From: Semisulcospira habei | Lineage: Eukaryota; Mollusca; Gastropoda; Semisulcospiridae | Direction of reading: 5' to 3' | Assembly (NCBI GenBank): GCA_036245525.1 | Contig: BTPG01000005.1 | Coordinates: 126,245,725 to 126,309,724 of the forward strand | Length of the DNA stretch: 64,000 bases | Made by a program: the position numbers and the translations under genes | The notes under the pieces: generated by a model | The model's database searches: none | What the model was told of the DNA's origin: nothing | What the model saw: the letters and a program-made list of their open reading frames with translations, nothing else | Shown: positions 22,401 to 34,400 of the stretch, piece by piece | How positions within the stretch are numbered: position 1 is the first letter of the stretch | Layout of the letters: each line of letters opens with the position of its first letter

Positions 22401-25400
22401 GAGGGAAGCGCCGCAGAGGGGTTAGTCGCTTGAGCAGGAATGGAAGGCCCTCCGAATGGTGGTGAGGACCCAAGGGTCATCCGGTAGCAGCGACCGCCAC
22501 GCGCACTGTGTAGCGCCAGCCGCCCACTGACCGGGGGCCCTGCAGAATTGGCGGGGACAGAACTGGGAAGCTTCACTGGCCCCAGAAATGCCTGAACCTC
22601 CGGGCCTGAGCCCAGAGGTGGGGGCAGGGCTTGGAAGGGCGTGAGAGCGGGGAGGGATTGACGACTGGTCCGGAAGGGCCCTGGGTGGTGAGACATGGGG
22701 CGGGACTAGAGCTACGCAGAGCACAACCCATGGCGGTGCGGGGAGCCTGAAACCTGGGAGACTGACAGAGCCGCGACTGGCCGCCGGGGTTAAATACAGG
22801 CACCGAGGGAGGAGGCAGAGCCATGGCACGTTGCGCGGCAAGCTGTCACTGCTAGGGAGCGAAAGTCAAGTCGGCGCGAAGTACTGGAGCGCTCCTAAAC
22901 TTCCACACTATTGCCTGAGTTGACAAAGTCAGGAAGCCGGAGCCGGCCACGGCGTTCCAGATCAAGGTCGTATGGTCGAGACCCCGCAGCATCCCCCGGA
23001 CGAGCTGCTGTCTTGCCTCCCACCTGCACCCCCGCGCCGACGGCAATGGAGGGGAGGGGGCAGCCGAAGGACCACGAATGACCCACGTACCACTGCCGCC
23101 GAAAATCCAAGTCCACTGGGCAGCTAGTTCTGAAGGTGCGCAACAAAACCTCCGTTAGGTCCCATAACCGAAAGGGAGAGACTTAGGACTCTTAGCCATA
23201 AGCGGTGTTTCCACCCACGCTGAGGCCTTCCTCTTGCGTGGCGGAGACGGTGGGCATACACCAGGTGTAAGACCGCTGAAGAACAACAGGCGGCATCCTC
23301 CAGAGATCTAACAATCTCCGTACGCAGGGTGTAGTTCACGAGCGGGAGAGTCAGGCTGCAGGAGGAGGAACGTGCCCACGGTCCATCGACATCATCCTGG
23401 GACGCTGATACCCAGGAGAGAGAGTCCCGAGGGGGGTGCAAGGGTGAAGGAGAATCGCTTGAACCTGCTGCCGCGGAGTCCTCCGGTGGAGGCCTTTCAG
23501 TTTACTCCCACACTCAGCCGCACCTGGTGTACCCAGGCGGTCCCTCGTGCAAGTACTAACTGAGCCCGACGTTGCACAACATCGGTGAACAGATGAGCAT
23601 CAGTGTGTTCAATGTGGTAAGGCCTTAGGCTAATCAGGCGAGAACAGTTTGGATTCAACGGGGCAAGGCCGCTGGCTGTAGAGCCTGGAGAAGCCAAGGG
23701 TCGGCGCGTTCAATGCGGAATGGCCGTTGGCCAATCAGATGAGAACCAATTGTGTTCAATGCCGTAGAGCATGGAGGAGACGACGGTCGTGGGGGTTGTC
23801 TCGACGCAGCGTGCCCGCCAGCACTGTCTAGCTCGCTAGAGACTGAGGTAAAGTTGCTCACCTGGGAGCTCGCCCACTGGGGCCGCAAGCGACGCCACTC
23901 CGTGTGTGTCCTGTCCACGGTGAGGAGAGTCAGAGAAACCTTCCGCCTGGTGACAGTTGCGCCGAGCGCAGAGCGGAGGCCCCTGCCGCCGTGTGCCGAG
24001 CATGCGGTAGGGAGGGAGGGTCCAGAAACGTCATGGGCCCAGCAGATCTGCGACCTGGGGAAAGAGACTCTGAGACTGACGGAGAGCATGCGCTCCTCTG
24101 TCCGAGGCTGCCTCCTGTGTGCGCTGGGCAGGTCCCCCGCCATCAAATGCCGCGCACCTGAGAGGGAGGGGAGGTCGGGAACAGTCCGCCATGACAGGGG
24201 GGGGGGTGGGGGGGGGGTGGTGTGTGTGTTGTGAGGGCCACAACAGGGGCTGCGAGAAGCGCGCGGCGGGAAGAGAGCCCCATGATGTCCGACATTGCCC
24301 ACCGGGCGGGGAGGCCAAGGGCCTAGGGGGTTCCCGCGAGGTAGACGGACAGTAGAACGCCGGTAGAACTCCCACAACTGGGACCAGAAATGCTCCTTCC
24401 AAGGTGCGCATCTCTCGCACGACCGTGGGGAGGAGCAGCCCAAGCAAGGAAGACACAGCATGTGAGTATCCATTGGCCACTGAAGCCCCTAACACCTGCG
24501 ACAAGTATGCAACTGTGCACTGGCCATGTCCAGAGCGACGGAAGGCAAGCCATTACTATATATGGAAGGACACCAACCAAGGGCAACCACAGGTAGTCCA
24601 AGTGAAACACAAATATACCAAGGGTAATCCAAGGGTATCCAAGAGTAGGGTGAAAGGCTGAGCAACCCTATAGTACACCTTACCACCACGAAGCTAAGCA
24701 TAAGACTGGCATGACACCACTGCACACGTGACCGGATAGGGAGGGAAGGGAGGCTACTCAGGGTTTCTTGGTAACGACTCCCTAGAATCGCCTCCCCTGT
24801 TGTGTGGATTCTTAGGCTGAAATCGGTAAGCTAAGTGTACCTTCCATATAGTAATGCCATCGGTATGGATTTTGAGAAAACAAAATAAAATAACAGTAAT
24901 TAACCCTTTGGGTGTTGGTAGCAGTTTTAGTCATGATGATTTCTACAGCAATCATCATGACTAAAACCATAAACGACACTCAAAGGGTTAACACATAAAA
25001 CTCACAAAAAATCTAAGTTTCTATCCTGCATCATTTTCAGTCCTAGAAGTGCAAATCACCTAGGGAGGATGAACCGCCTATGAAATTTCAAGGACATTGG
25101 GCCAGTGAATAATAATGCAGATGCAAATTTTGCTCACTGAATTAACCCATTTAGCCCTGACACCTTACAGCAGGAGATGGACTGACCTGATAATTCAAGG
25201 GTAGTGCCAGATTAGCTTGGCGCCTAAAGGCGCCAAGCTAATCTAGCACTACCCTTGAATTATCATGGTCAATCTCCTGCAACTGGTACATTGTCGTTAG
25301 GTGACACCTCCAAAATTTGGGAAATGCGGCCCTGGCGCTTAATGGGTGAACCAGCCCTAAATCTCCTGAGAATCAGCGACATGAGATGCGCGATGAACTT

Positions 25401-28400
25401 ACCACATCTGTGTGGGTCTGTGGTTTTGGACCTTACAACCTCTGGCCATAAGGTCCAAAATCAGAGACCAGTAAAAAAATAAATGCAGGGCAAAAATCGC
25501 AGACCGGCGTACACACTACAAGAAACACGTCTTACCCTGGCCATCTCCATCTCCCGCAGAAGTCGTTTCAGCATGCACTCTAGGGACGTGGAGCCCGGGA
25601 TGGCCCCCACAAAGTGATAGAATATATGCCACTTCTTGTCCCCACCTCTGTGAACAAAAAGACCCCAAGATGATCAGAGCACTGAAAGTTCAAATAAAAG
25701 GCAAGCAATGTTATCTGGCCTCAATGTACTACAGGCTCGCCCCAGTGTTACCGGTATGCGCACAATGTTACCACAGAAGCAGCTGTAAGGAAATAACCAA
25801 CCACATGCACAAAACAATAAACAGGAGCACAAACAAACAGTGGACCAAATTTTCGCATTTTTACTAAATTTTCAGGTAAAAATGCATTTTTCTCTAAAAG
25901 GTATTTTTTCGAAAAATACTTACTGATGACATGACATAGTGGAAGTGTCTACTACTTACTCGATTCTAGCCTAAGAACACGTGTTGGAACACAACCCGGG
26001 AGGCACTCGGGGAACCCCCCAGAGGGGGCCGAGCGTTGTCTCCCGTTCCTGCCCATCCGGTTCCGAGTCACGTGTGACTAACCAGTCAGGATACTTAGCT
26101 CACCAGCGGCAAGCGGGGCTGGTGGGAGGGTTCTCCGAGTCATGTCATCGGTAAGTATTTTTCGAAAAAATACCTTTTAGAGAAAAATGCATTTGTTTCT
26201 TCAAAAACATTACCGATGACATGACATAGTGGAAGAATGACAAACAGGAGGAGGGTGCCGCACCCAACCCCTCCCAAGGGCAATAACCATCCTCCCGTCG
26301 TAAACTCCCAACAGCCTAGCTAGGTACGCACCTACGGCGCCTGGGGCGCCGGGAGGGAGTGTTGCGCCGCAGTGATGTCCCCCACCAAGGCGAGGTTGTC
26401 TCGCTGGCCTGCCAGATCCCGGAGGTAGAAGCGGGCAAAGATAGATTCTGCCCGCCAGCCCACCGCAGCCATGATGTCTTTGACAGCGCAGTTCCGGTCG
26501 AACACGACGCTCGGGGCCATGGCGCGTACCTCGTGTGCACGTATCTTGAGCCTCTTTGCTACCTGCGGGGATAGGTCCATGTAGGCAGAACGTATGACCC
26601 AGCATAGCCAGGAAGATATCGTCTGGGCTGTGATGTCAGTTCTGCCCGGTTTTAACGGCAGGAAGAGGCGGGAGCATCCTCTCCGGACAGCTTTGGTACG
26701 GTGCAGGTACACGCGTAGGGCTCGCACAGGATCTTGCCGCCTGGTCTCCTGGGGGAAGTGGGCCCTCTCAGCGGCTGTAAGGTGATCACCTGGGGCGCAG
26801 TCAAAGGAGACCTGGTCTTGGCAATGAAGGCAGGGTCCGTCAGAAGCTGTACGGAACGATCCGCTCGAAACGGCAGGCAGGCCGGGTGCGCTGAAAGCGT
26901 GTGTAGCTCGCTAACTCGGGCCGCGGTGGCAAGTGCAGGAAGCACATCTTGCGCGTTACATCTGCCAGTCGGGCCAGTGGCAAAGGCTCGAAACGGGGAG
27001 AGTTCAGCCAGGTCAGTACCCAGCGTAGGTCCCAGCGAGGAATGAGCGAACAATGTGCTGGACGCTGTAGGCCGAAGTTGGTCATAAGATCGGCCAGGTC
27101 TTTACAGGCGCCAGGGTCCGCGCGGCCGAGGTGCCGGTAGGTGTCGGCAATCATGGACAAGTAGCCCCGGATGGTGATTGGGGCCAATCCTTGTCTCCGA
27201 AGAGCCAGAGGAAGAAGTCCGCGAGCTGAAGTCCGCGAGCTGGGGGTTAGCCAGATCGGTGGGGGAGAGCTGCCGGTCGTCGCACCAGGTGCAAAGAACT
27301 CGCCATTTTCCCTCGTAGACGCACCGGGTGGAAGGTTTGCGGGCTGCAATGATAGCCTCCACTGCTGCACCCGAGAAGCCTCTAGCGGTGAGGGCTTGCC
27401 GCACAATCTCCAGGCGTGTAGTAAAAGGCGCTCCGGGCATGGATGGAACAACGACTGTCACGGTTGCTTGAGCATAGTACGGGGAGCGGGGAGCAATAGA
27501 GGGGGGGAGGTGGCGAGGCTGAGAAGGTCGGTGGTCCAAGACCGGGTCCAGGCGAACGGGGCGACCAGTAGGAGGACCGCGTTGCATCCCCGCAGCTTGT
27601 GGAGGACTTTGGGAATGAGGACTGTCGGGGGGTACGCGTAAGCAATGAGCCCGTCCCATGGAATGGAAAGGGCGTCGACTGCCCAGGCCAGAGGATCCGG
27701 GATCGGGGAGACGAATAGGGGAAGCTGGTGATTCCACCTCGTGGCGAACAGATCGACCATCGGGGTCTCCCAGTGGGCGCAGATCATCCGGAAAATATCC
27801 TGGCGTAAGGTCCATTCGGTATGCAGTAACTGTCCGCGTCGGGAGAGAGAGTCCGCCAAAACATTCAGTCGGCCGGGGATGTGTCGCGCAAGTAGGAAGA
27901 GGTTGCGGTCCTCGCACCAGCGCATCAAACGGTAGAGGAGCATGCACAGGTCAGGTGAGCGGGTCCCGCCCTGTCTCTGGATGTAGGCCACAACCGTCGT
28001 GTTGTCCGAGAGAACGAGCAGTTGCTGGTGCCTGAGTTGATCCTCCCACACGACGAGGGCTTGCCAGACTGCTTGCAGCTCCAACCAGTTGATGTGCTTG
28101 TCTGCAAACTCCGGCAGCCAGTGGCCGGACGTCGTAAGGAACTGAGGAAGCAGCACGACTACCAGCACGACTCGCGTCGACACACAGGGAAAGATGCGGG
28201 GGCGGGGAGGATAGGGGGACTCCCGAAGCCAGCCACGAAGGGTCGGCCCAGCGAAGGAGATGGGGGCGAACCAGCAGGGACATGGCCACCAGGGTGGTCA
28301 GCTCGCCTGAGGGGCGCCAGAGAAGCAGGAGATGCAGCTGCAGCGGCCGGGCGTAGAGACAACCGAGGGGAAGCAGATCCGCCGCCGCATTGATCAGTCC

Positions 28401-31400
28401 AAAGAGTTGAAGCCAATCTCTGGCGGGAGCTGCCTCCTGCTGGGCTACCTGGGAGGCTAGGGTGGTCAACTTCTGAATCTGCGGCTCCGGCAGACGCACT
28501 GTGTTGAGGTCGGTGGCGAACTCCATGCCAAGATGAACGAAGCGACGCGAGGGAGTGAGGTCTGACTTGCCCGTGTTGATGAGGAACCCCAACCGAGACA
28601 ACAGCCGCATCAGTGCATCCCTGTCCGCTTCTAAGGAGGCCTCGACTTGGTTCCTCAGGAGGAGATCGTCGAGGTAGTTGGACGTCGGGCTGGACGACGA
28701 CCGACGCGCCTTGGCCATCACAGCATCCATGATGCGGGTGAAGACCCAGGGGCTGAGAATGAGGCCGAGGGGAAGAGCGTGAAACTGATAAACTACCCCG
28801 TCGCAGGCGAAGCGCAGGTACCTCCTGGCGGCCGGATGCATGGGAACATGTAGGTAGGCATTGGACAAGTCCAGACTGATCGCGAAGTCCATGGGCTGTA
28901 CGGCAGCGCGGAGGGCCCGGGCAGTCTCCATGCTGAAGGATGGGGCTGAAATGAAGTCGTTCAAGGCAGAGAGGTCGATGATTGGGTGCCACTTTCCGCC
29001 TGGCTTGGGGACTATGAAGAGACGACTGTAAAACGCATGGGTGTCTGCGCATCGCACGACCTCTGTGGCGTCCTTCCCCAAGAGAGCGGCGACTTCTCCG
29101 CGCAGGGCACAGGCCTTGAGGTGGTCTGAAGGAATCTCGGTCCACACCGGAGTGGAGCGCAGGGGCGGGGGGGAGCGGAAGGAGATCCGAAGGCCCTCGG
29201 TAACGGTGTCCAAAACCCAGGGGTCGTCTGGGAACAGCAAGTGCCACTCCTTGCTGAACAGAGCGAGCCTGCCGCCGACCGGAGACCCCGGGACGGTCGG
29301 AGGAGGCGGAGGCGGGGCAAAGTCAGGTAGCCCGCCCGCGCCCAGGGCGACGGGCGGGACGGGGCCAAGCGGGGGCGGGGGCGCTAACTTGGCCAGGGCA
29401 ACCGAAGGCTGGGCGACGGCGGGCTTGCGGCGGGGCGGGCCGGAGGCGGCCGGGGCGACAGGTCTTGAGGTCCGCAGGGTGCGACCCAGAGCCTTGCGGG
29501 CGGTCGGAAAGCGCTGTAGCACGGTCTTGCGAGGCCAACGGTCCGAGTTCGAGTCCTTAACCGACTGCCAGGTCTCGCCGAAGAGCAGAGGGCCTCCAAG
29601 GGGGGCACAACGCAGCTGAGTCCTCAAATCCGATGGCATCCCACGGCAGGACTGCAACACGGCATCCCGACGCAACAAGTCGCAATTAGAAGCAGCAGCC
29701 ATAGTGTTGACCGAAGAGTGGTACGCCGCACGATTGGCCGCTTCCACCAGGACGAGCAAGTCATCCGAGGAGGGGGGTCAAGGAGGGGCGCCAGGAATCC
29801 TCAATGCGACGGACGAACGCCTGCTTCAGCAACTCCAGGAATCCTGCGCAGGCTAGAGTGTTCCTAACGAGGGCGGCCGTCTTGTCCAGGCCACGCGGAA
29901 GCGAGCGTTTCAGTATGGTGGCACCCCCTGCTTGAACGACGGCGGCAGGGTCGACGGGGGGCAGCGGGCAGTGGAAAGCCTGGGAATGTCCAGAGTACCA
30001 ATCCTGCCGGAAGGCGATGTCAAAAACCAGGAGGCCACTTACGGTCAGTGAAGAAATCGCAGTTCCGGGCACCAAACAGAAGGTGAGCCGAGAAGGCGTC
30101 ACGGAGGTCACGAAAGCCGGGGGCCTGCGGTAGAGTCTTGAACCTTTTAACCTGTTTACCGGCGTCCACGAATGCGGAGATCTTCCTCTTGAGCGGGGGC
30201 GACAGAGGACAGTCATTGGCCGGGAGCATGGCGGCGATAAGCCGAGCGACCTCGTCAAGAGCCAGGAGGGTGTCCGTCCGGGAGGAAGAAGTGAACCTCT
30301 AAGAAACCGATGAGTCCGAAGATCAAGCGCGAGGCGAAGGGGAATGGCTGAGTCCTCCGAGGAGCGCCGAAATGGAGTGGTCGGGAAGAAGACTCAGAGT
30401 CTCGTCGTCCCGCGAGCGGGGCGCCGGCGAAGCTCGCGGGTGCCGAGGGCTCCGAGCGGAGCGCTCTGAACGACGGCGGACGGTGACGGCGGTAGCCGAA
30501 GGACGGGGCAGCAAGCGAGACGTCGAGGCGGAGATCTCACGCAGCGGGTAAAGCGACCAGAGCGGGGAGATCGACTGCGGGAAGGCAACCGGGGTCAACG
30601 TGTCCGAGGAGGGGGGAGACGGGCCGGGTGCGGGGAAGAGGGACGGGAATGACGAGAGTCCGGACGGGGAGCGGCAAAAGACGAGCGCGAAGACACTATA
30701 GAGCGAGGCGGTTCAGGGTCCCTGGAGTGATGCGAAGCGTGGTCCCTCTTCTTGCGCTCGTGAGCAGGGCAGCGCGAACGGCGGTCCGATCCTGAGCGGA
30801 GGGCGGATCCCATAACGTGTCGGGACGGTGTACGCATGCGAGAGTGTCTCCGCGAGCTGGGCTCAAAGAGGTGGGCTCGTTGCCGGCGAGGTGACTCCGC
30901 GTAGGAGCCAGCGGGCTTCCATGGAGACGAGTGGGGATCAGTAGAGGACCAGGGACGGCGCGAAGCACGTCTCTCCGAACCGGGCTCAATGAGGTGGGTT
31001 CTCTGCCTGTCAACAGGCTTTGTCCTGGCGCGCTCGGACCTGGGAGTGGCCGCAACGATCAACCCACTCCGCGCACCCATCTGATGTGTCCGGCGTGGCG
31101 ATCTTTCCACAAGGTTGTCGTGGACTCGAGTGGTCGGAGTACCGGGCACGACGGCAGGTACGTCGGCAGGTCTGGAAACACTCACAGATGCCGGGCGCTC
31201 GCGTCTGTAAAAGCTCCAAAGTTGTGACCAGCGCAGTTCAGGCCAGGTGGCGCAGACGTCACACGTGTGGTTGGAGGCACATCCGGCACAGGGGAGACAG
31301 ACCTTGTGGGAATCCGAAGGCCACTGGAATCCTCCGCATTGCATGCAGGTCATCAAGAGGGCACTGCAACATACAAAAGACCTGAATGCACGTGGTCGAG

Positions 31401-34400
31401 AGTCCAAGGGACCCCATCCTGGCAAGGCGGGCCTGACAAACAATCAACAACAGTGTGTGACAGGTCTGCTTCCGAAAGCGCCACGGCCTTCCAAAGCACT
31501 CGCATAAGCTAGTGGGCGCGGGGCCACCCACGCAAGTACACAAAAGAGTCACAGCGATAAAGCTAACGCCTGACACCGTAAAAGCCAAGCGTAATGGCGA
31601 CAGGCCGGTAGCACCAGTGGCCGCCGTCAAGCAAAGGTGTTCACACAAGCGAGCCAGTATACAATAGGCTACCGCGATAAGGCTAGCGTCTGACCCCGTA
31701 ACAGCTAAAGCGTAATGGCAACAGGGCGGGAGCACGAGGGGCTCTGCCAAGCTAAGGTAAGCAGACGCCGTATTCTGCACAAGGCACAAGCATGATACAA
31801 CAGGTACAAGTAGAAGCAAGCGTCCGGTCCCCACACCTAACACAAGGGGAGAGGGCGAGGGCACCAGGGCTTCGCCAAGCTAAGAGGCAAAGGACACATG
31901 AAAATTTCCCCAACAAGTCAAACAGGCGAGGCAGGAAGTTACAGCGAAGATGACGAAGTACTTCACAGCTGCTCAGGCCGGTGCCCCACCTGGGAACCGG
32001 CCGAGGGCCAACTCAACTACCTTACCTCTCCGCCGGAGCGGGATCGGGGGAGGAAACGTCCATGACACCCAAGGCACGACCGGGCGAAGATCCGGCACGC
32101 ACCCGCGTAGCGCCAACCACCGCAGCAGGCAGAAGGAGAAGCAGCCGACGAAGGGGAACCGCAGCACGAAGAACGAAGCACGAGCTGAAGCAAGGGAAGC
32201 CGAGAGACCGGGACCGGTCAAAAATCCCAGAGCGGAGGCTAGAGAAAAAACGTCCAAAGGGCGTGAGCCTAAGTAGCCGACTGGTTTGTCACACGTGACT
32301 CGGAACTGGAGACAACTCTCGGCCCCCTCTGGGGGGTTCCCCGAGTGCCTCCCGGGTTGTGTTCCAACACAACGGGTTCTTAGGCTAGAATCGAGTAAGT
32401 AGTAGACACTTCCACTATGTCATGTCATCGGTAATGTTTTTGAAGAAACAAAACACTTTTTTCAAAGGACAGTCAAACCTGCATATAACAGCCACCTAAG
32501 GGACAGAAGTGGCCACTATGGAAAGGTGGCCGTTTTATACAGGGTCGTTCTACAGCAAACATGAAGGGTATGCATACTTAAGTGGCTGATATCTAGGTGG
32601 CCAGTACACAAAGGTGGATGCTACAGCAGGTTTCACTTTTAATGCACCACCAATGATTTTATTATATCTTATGTCTGTACAGAAATAAATAAAGCAGATG
32701 TACAAGCAACATGGTGTTTTAGCCCTTTGGGTATCGGTAGCAGTTTCAGTCGCGATGATTCCTAAAACCGCTACCGACATCCAGAAGGTTAATACTTCAA
32801 AAAAAAGATCAATCAAAATTATGAGTCACATTTTACCTCATAAATCCATTTCAGACATGCGGTACACGGAGCCTTTTGTCACGATGATTCCTGCAGGAAT
32901 CATGGCAAGGAAAGGCACTGTGGACAGCAAATGGCCTGATATGTGGCTTTTGCCAGATATAATCCATTTACATGACTTGTACTCAGCAAAAGCCACCTAT
33001 CTGTGTACAGCACTTCTGTAAGGAGCTAAAAAAAGTCTCACCCTGGCACTGGCAGCAAGCCCTGTTCCACCTTGGTGATCGTGACATCAGCTGCCCGACA
33101 CAGTAGCGATGACTTTCCACATCCAGGGCTACCCAGCAGTAGTAAGGGGACATCGCGATCCTCTTGCTGAATGTAGTCCTGGATCTGAGACACATCAAAT
33201 GCAAAAAATAATTTGTATTTTCCCCGCATTTCCACCATTGACCCATTTGTTTGGAATAGCAGTGAATAGACAACCAAATAAAACGATAACATTAACCCTT
33301 TGGGTGTCAGTAGTGGTTTTAGTCACGATGATTCCTGCAGGAATCATCGCGACTAAAACCACTACTGACACCCAAAGGGTTAAATGGGTGAAACGTTTTC
33401 CTTCACTTTCTAGTGAGTACCTTTTGCTTTTAGCGCCAAGGTCACAATCCCAAAATTTAAAAGTTGTCTCTGAAGACAACATACCAGTTTAGATGTAAAT
33501 CTAACATCACAGGCAAGAATAATTTCAAGATTTCAAAGCTGCAGACTGCTGAGTATCACAAAAATCTAAGCCTATTCTGCAACAATTTATGCTCACCTTT
33601 TTTGTGTTTTGTCGGCAGAGCTTTTTTATCAGGACGATTCCTGCATGACTCGCCTCTTTCAACAGTTTTAGCACTATATCATCACACTCCCCACCACAAG
33701 CTGACCGTCGTAATGTATTTCACTATTTATGGTACGTGAGTCATTGTCTAAAGCGTGCGCATGTGTGCGCGAGTTGTGAGTGCGCACTTAGAGTTATAAT
33801 TATTATAAGATAAGTGCATTACAAATACCGTAATTATTATTATTATTTATTATTATTATTATGAATCATTGTGACAAAAAGCCCTACTGACAGCCAAAGG
33901 AGTAGTGTTCCTGAGCCTTAACCTACTTTTTCTACAATAGAACCCCTGCCCAGGACCCCGTGTGCTCTGTGAGACAGAAAGTTGCGGTGTGCGCTGACTG
34001 CAAAGCCGTCTGGATTTTCAACAGTGCTGCTCTCTTCCCCACAGTACTCGCACCGCACTCGCTGCTGGAGAAAGTCACCAACCTGCAAGTGTGAAAAGTA
34101 CATGGTTGAATAATCATAAAACAACGACTTGCAAAATAATTGCAGAAACAATTATCGATCAACTGACTGGTTGGATGGTTGGTTGGTTGGTTGCCTGGCT
34201 GACTGATTGGCAAACTGGCTGAACGAATGACTGACTTTATTTACCAAGGAAAATTGACTGATTGACTGATCGATCAATTTACTGACTGACTTTGTTATAG
34301 GAGCACAGACCTTTGTTACAAATCTATCCTTGATACAACTACCATACATACTGAAGACTAAAGCTAAACAAACTCTGGTCAAACCAGATCAAAATGTGTG

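Larger units (their letters stand above)
20158..24885 (-). mobile_element. DIRS-b, DIRS-like element with deleted reverse transcriptase
   Basis: The left end (AAATGTATTTTTCTCTAAAA, then GATGGCATTACTA) and the right end (TAGTAATGCCATCGGTATGG, then TTGAGAAAAC) are inverted copies, with about 220 bp of shared subterminal sequence such as CCTAAGAATCCA. An internal complementary region (20429-20525) carries the complements of both outer ends, the hallmark of DIRS elements. Gag, an RNase H relic and the tyrosine recombinase C-terminus remain, but the RT core is gone. It lies in intron 9. YR elements leave no target duplication and none is seen. Confidence 0.85.
25879..32452 (-). mobile_element. DIRS-c, structurally complete DIRS-like retrotransposon (6.6 kb)
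   Basis: Inverted terminal repeats of about 200 bp (25920-26080 against 32280-32430) share CTACTTACTCGATTCTAGCC, GAACACAACCCGGGAGGC and CCGAGTCACGTGTGAC. An internal complementary region lies at 26127-26216. Minus-strand order is gag, RT, RNase H, a further pol segment and tyrosine recombinase. There is no target duplication. The element sits in intron 8. RT is open over 600 codons while RNase H and recombinase need frameshifts, so it is a moderately young but defective copy. Flank 31444-32280 is leader without a gene. Confidence 0.9.

Noticed and set aside
20630..24500. Many ORFs of 80-200 codons on both strands within DIRS-b
   Set aside because: High GC content and tandem repeats keep several frames open. 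Only frames matching DIRS-c and DIRS-a proteins are kept.
28159..29247. 362-codon minus-strand ORF overlapping the DIRS-c RT
   Set aside because: It is out of frame with the RT, which carries YLDD and all other motifs. The overlapping frame has only low-complexity Ser/Pro/Arg composition.
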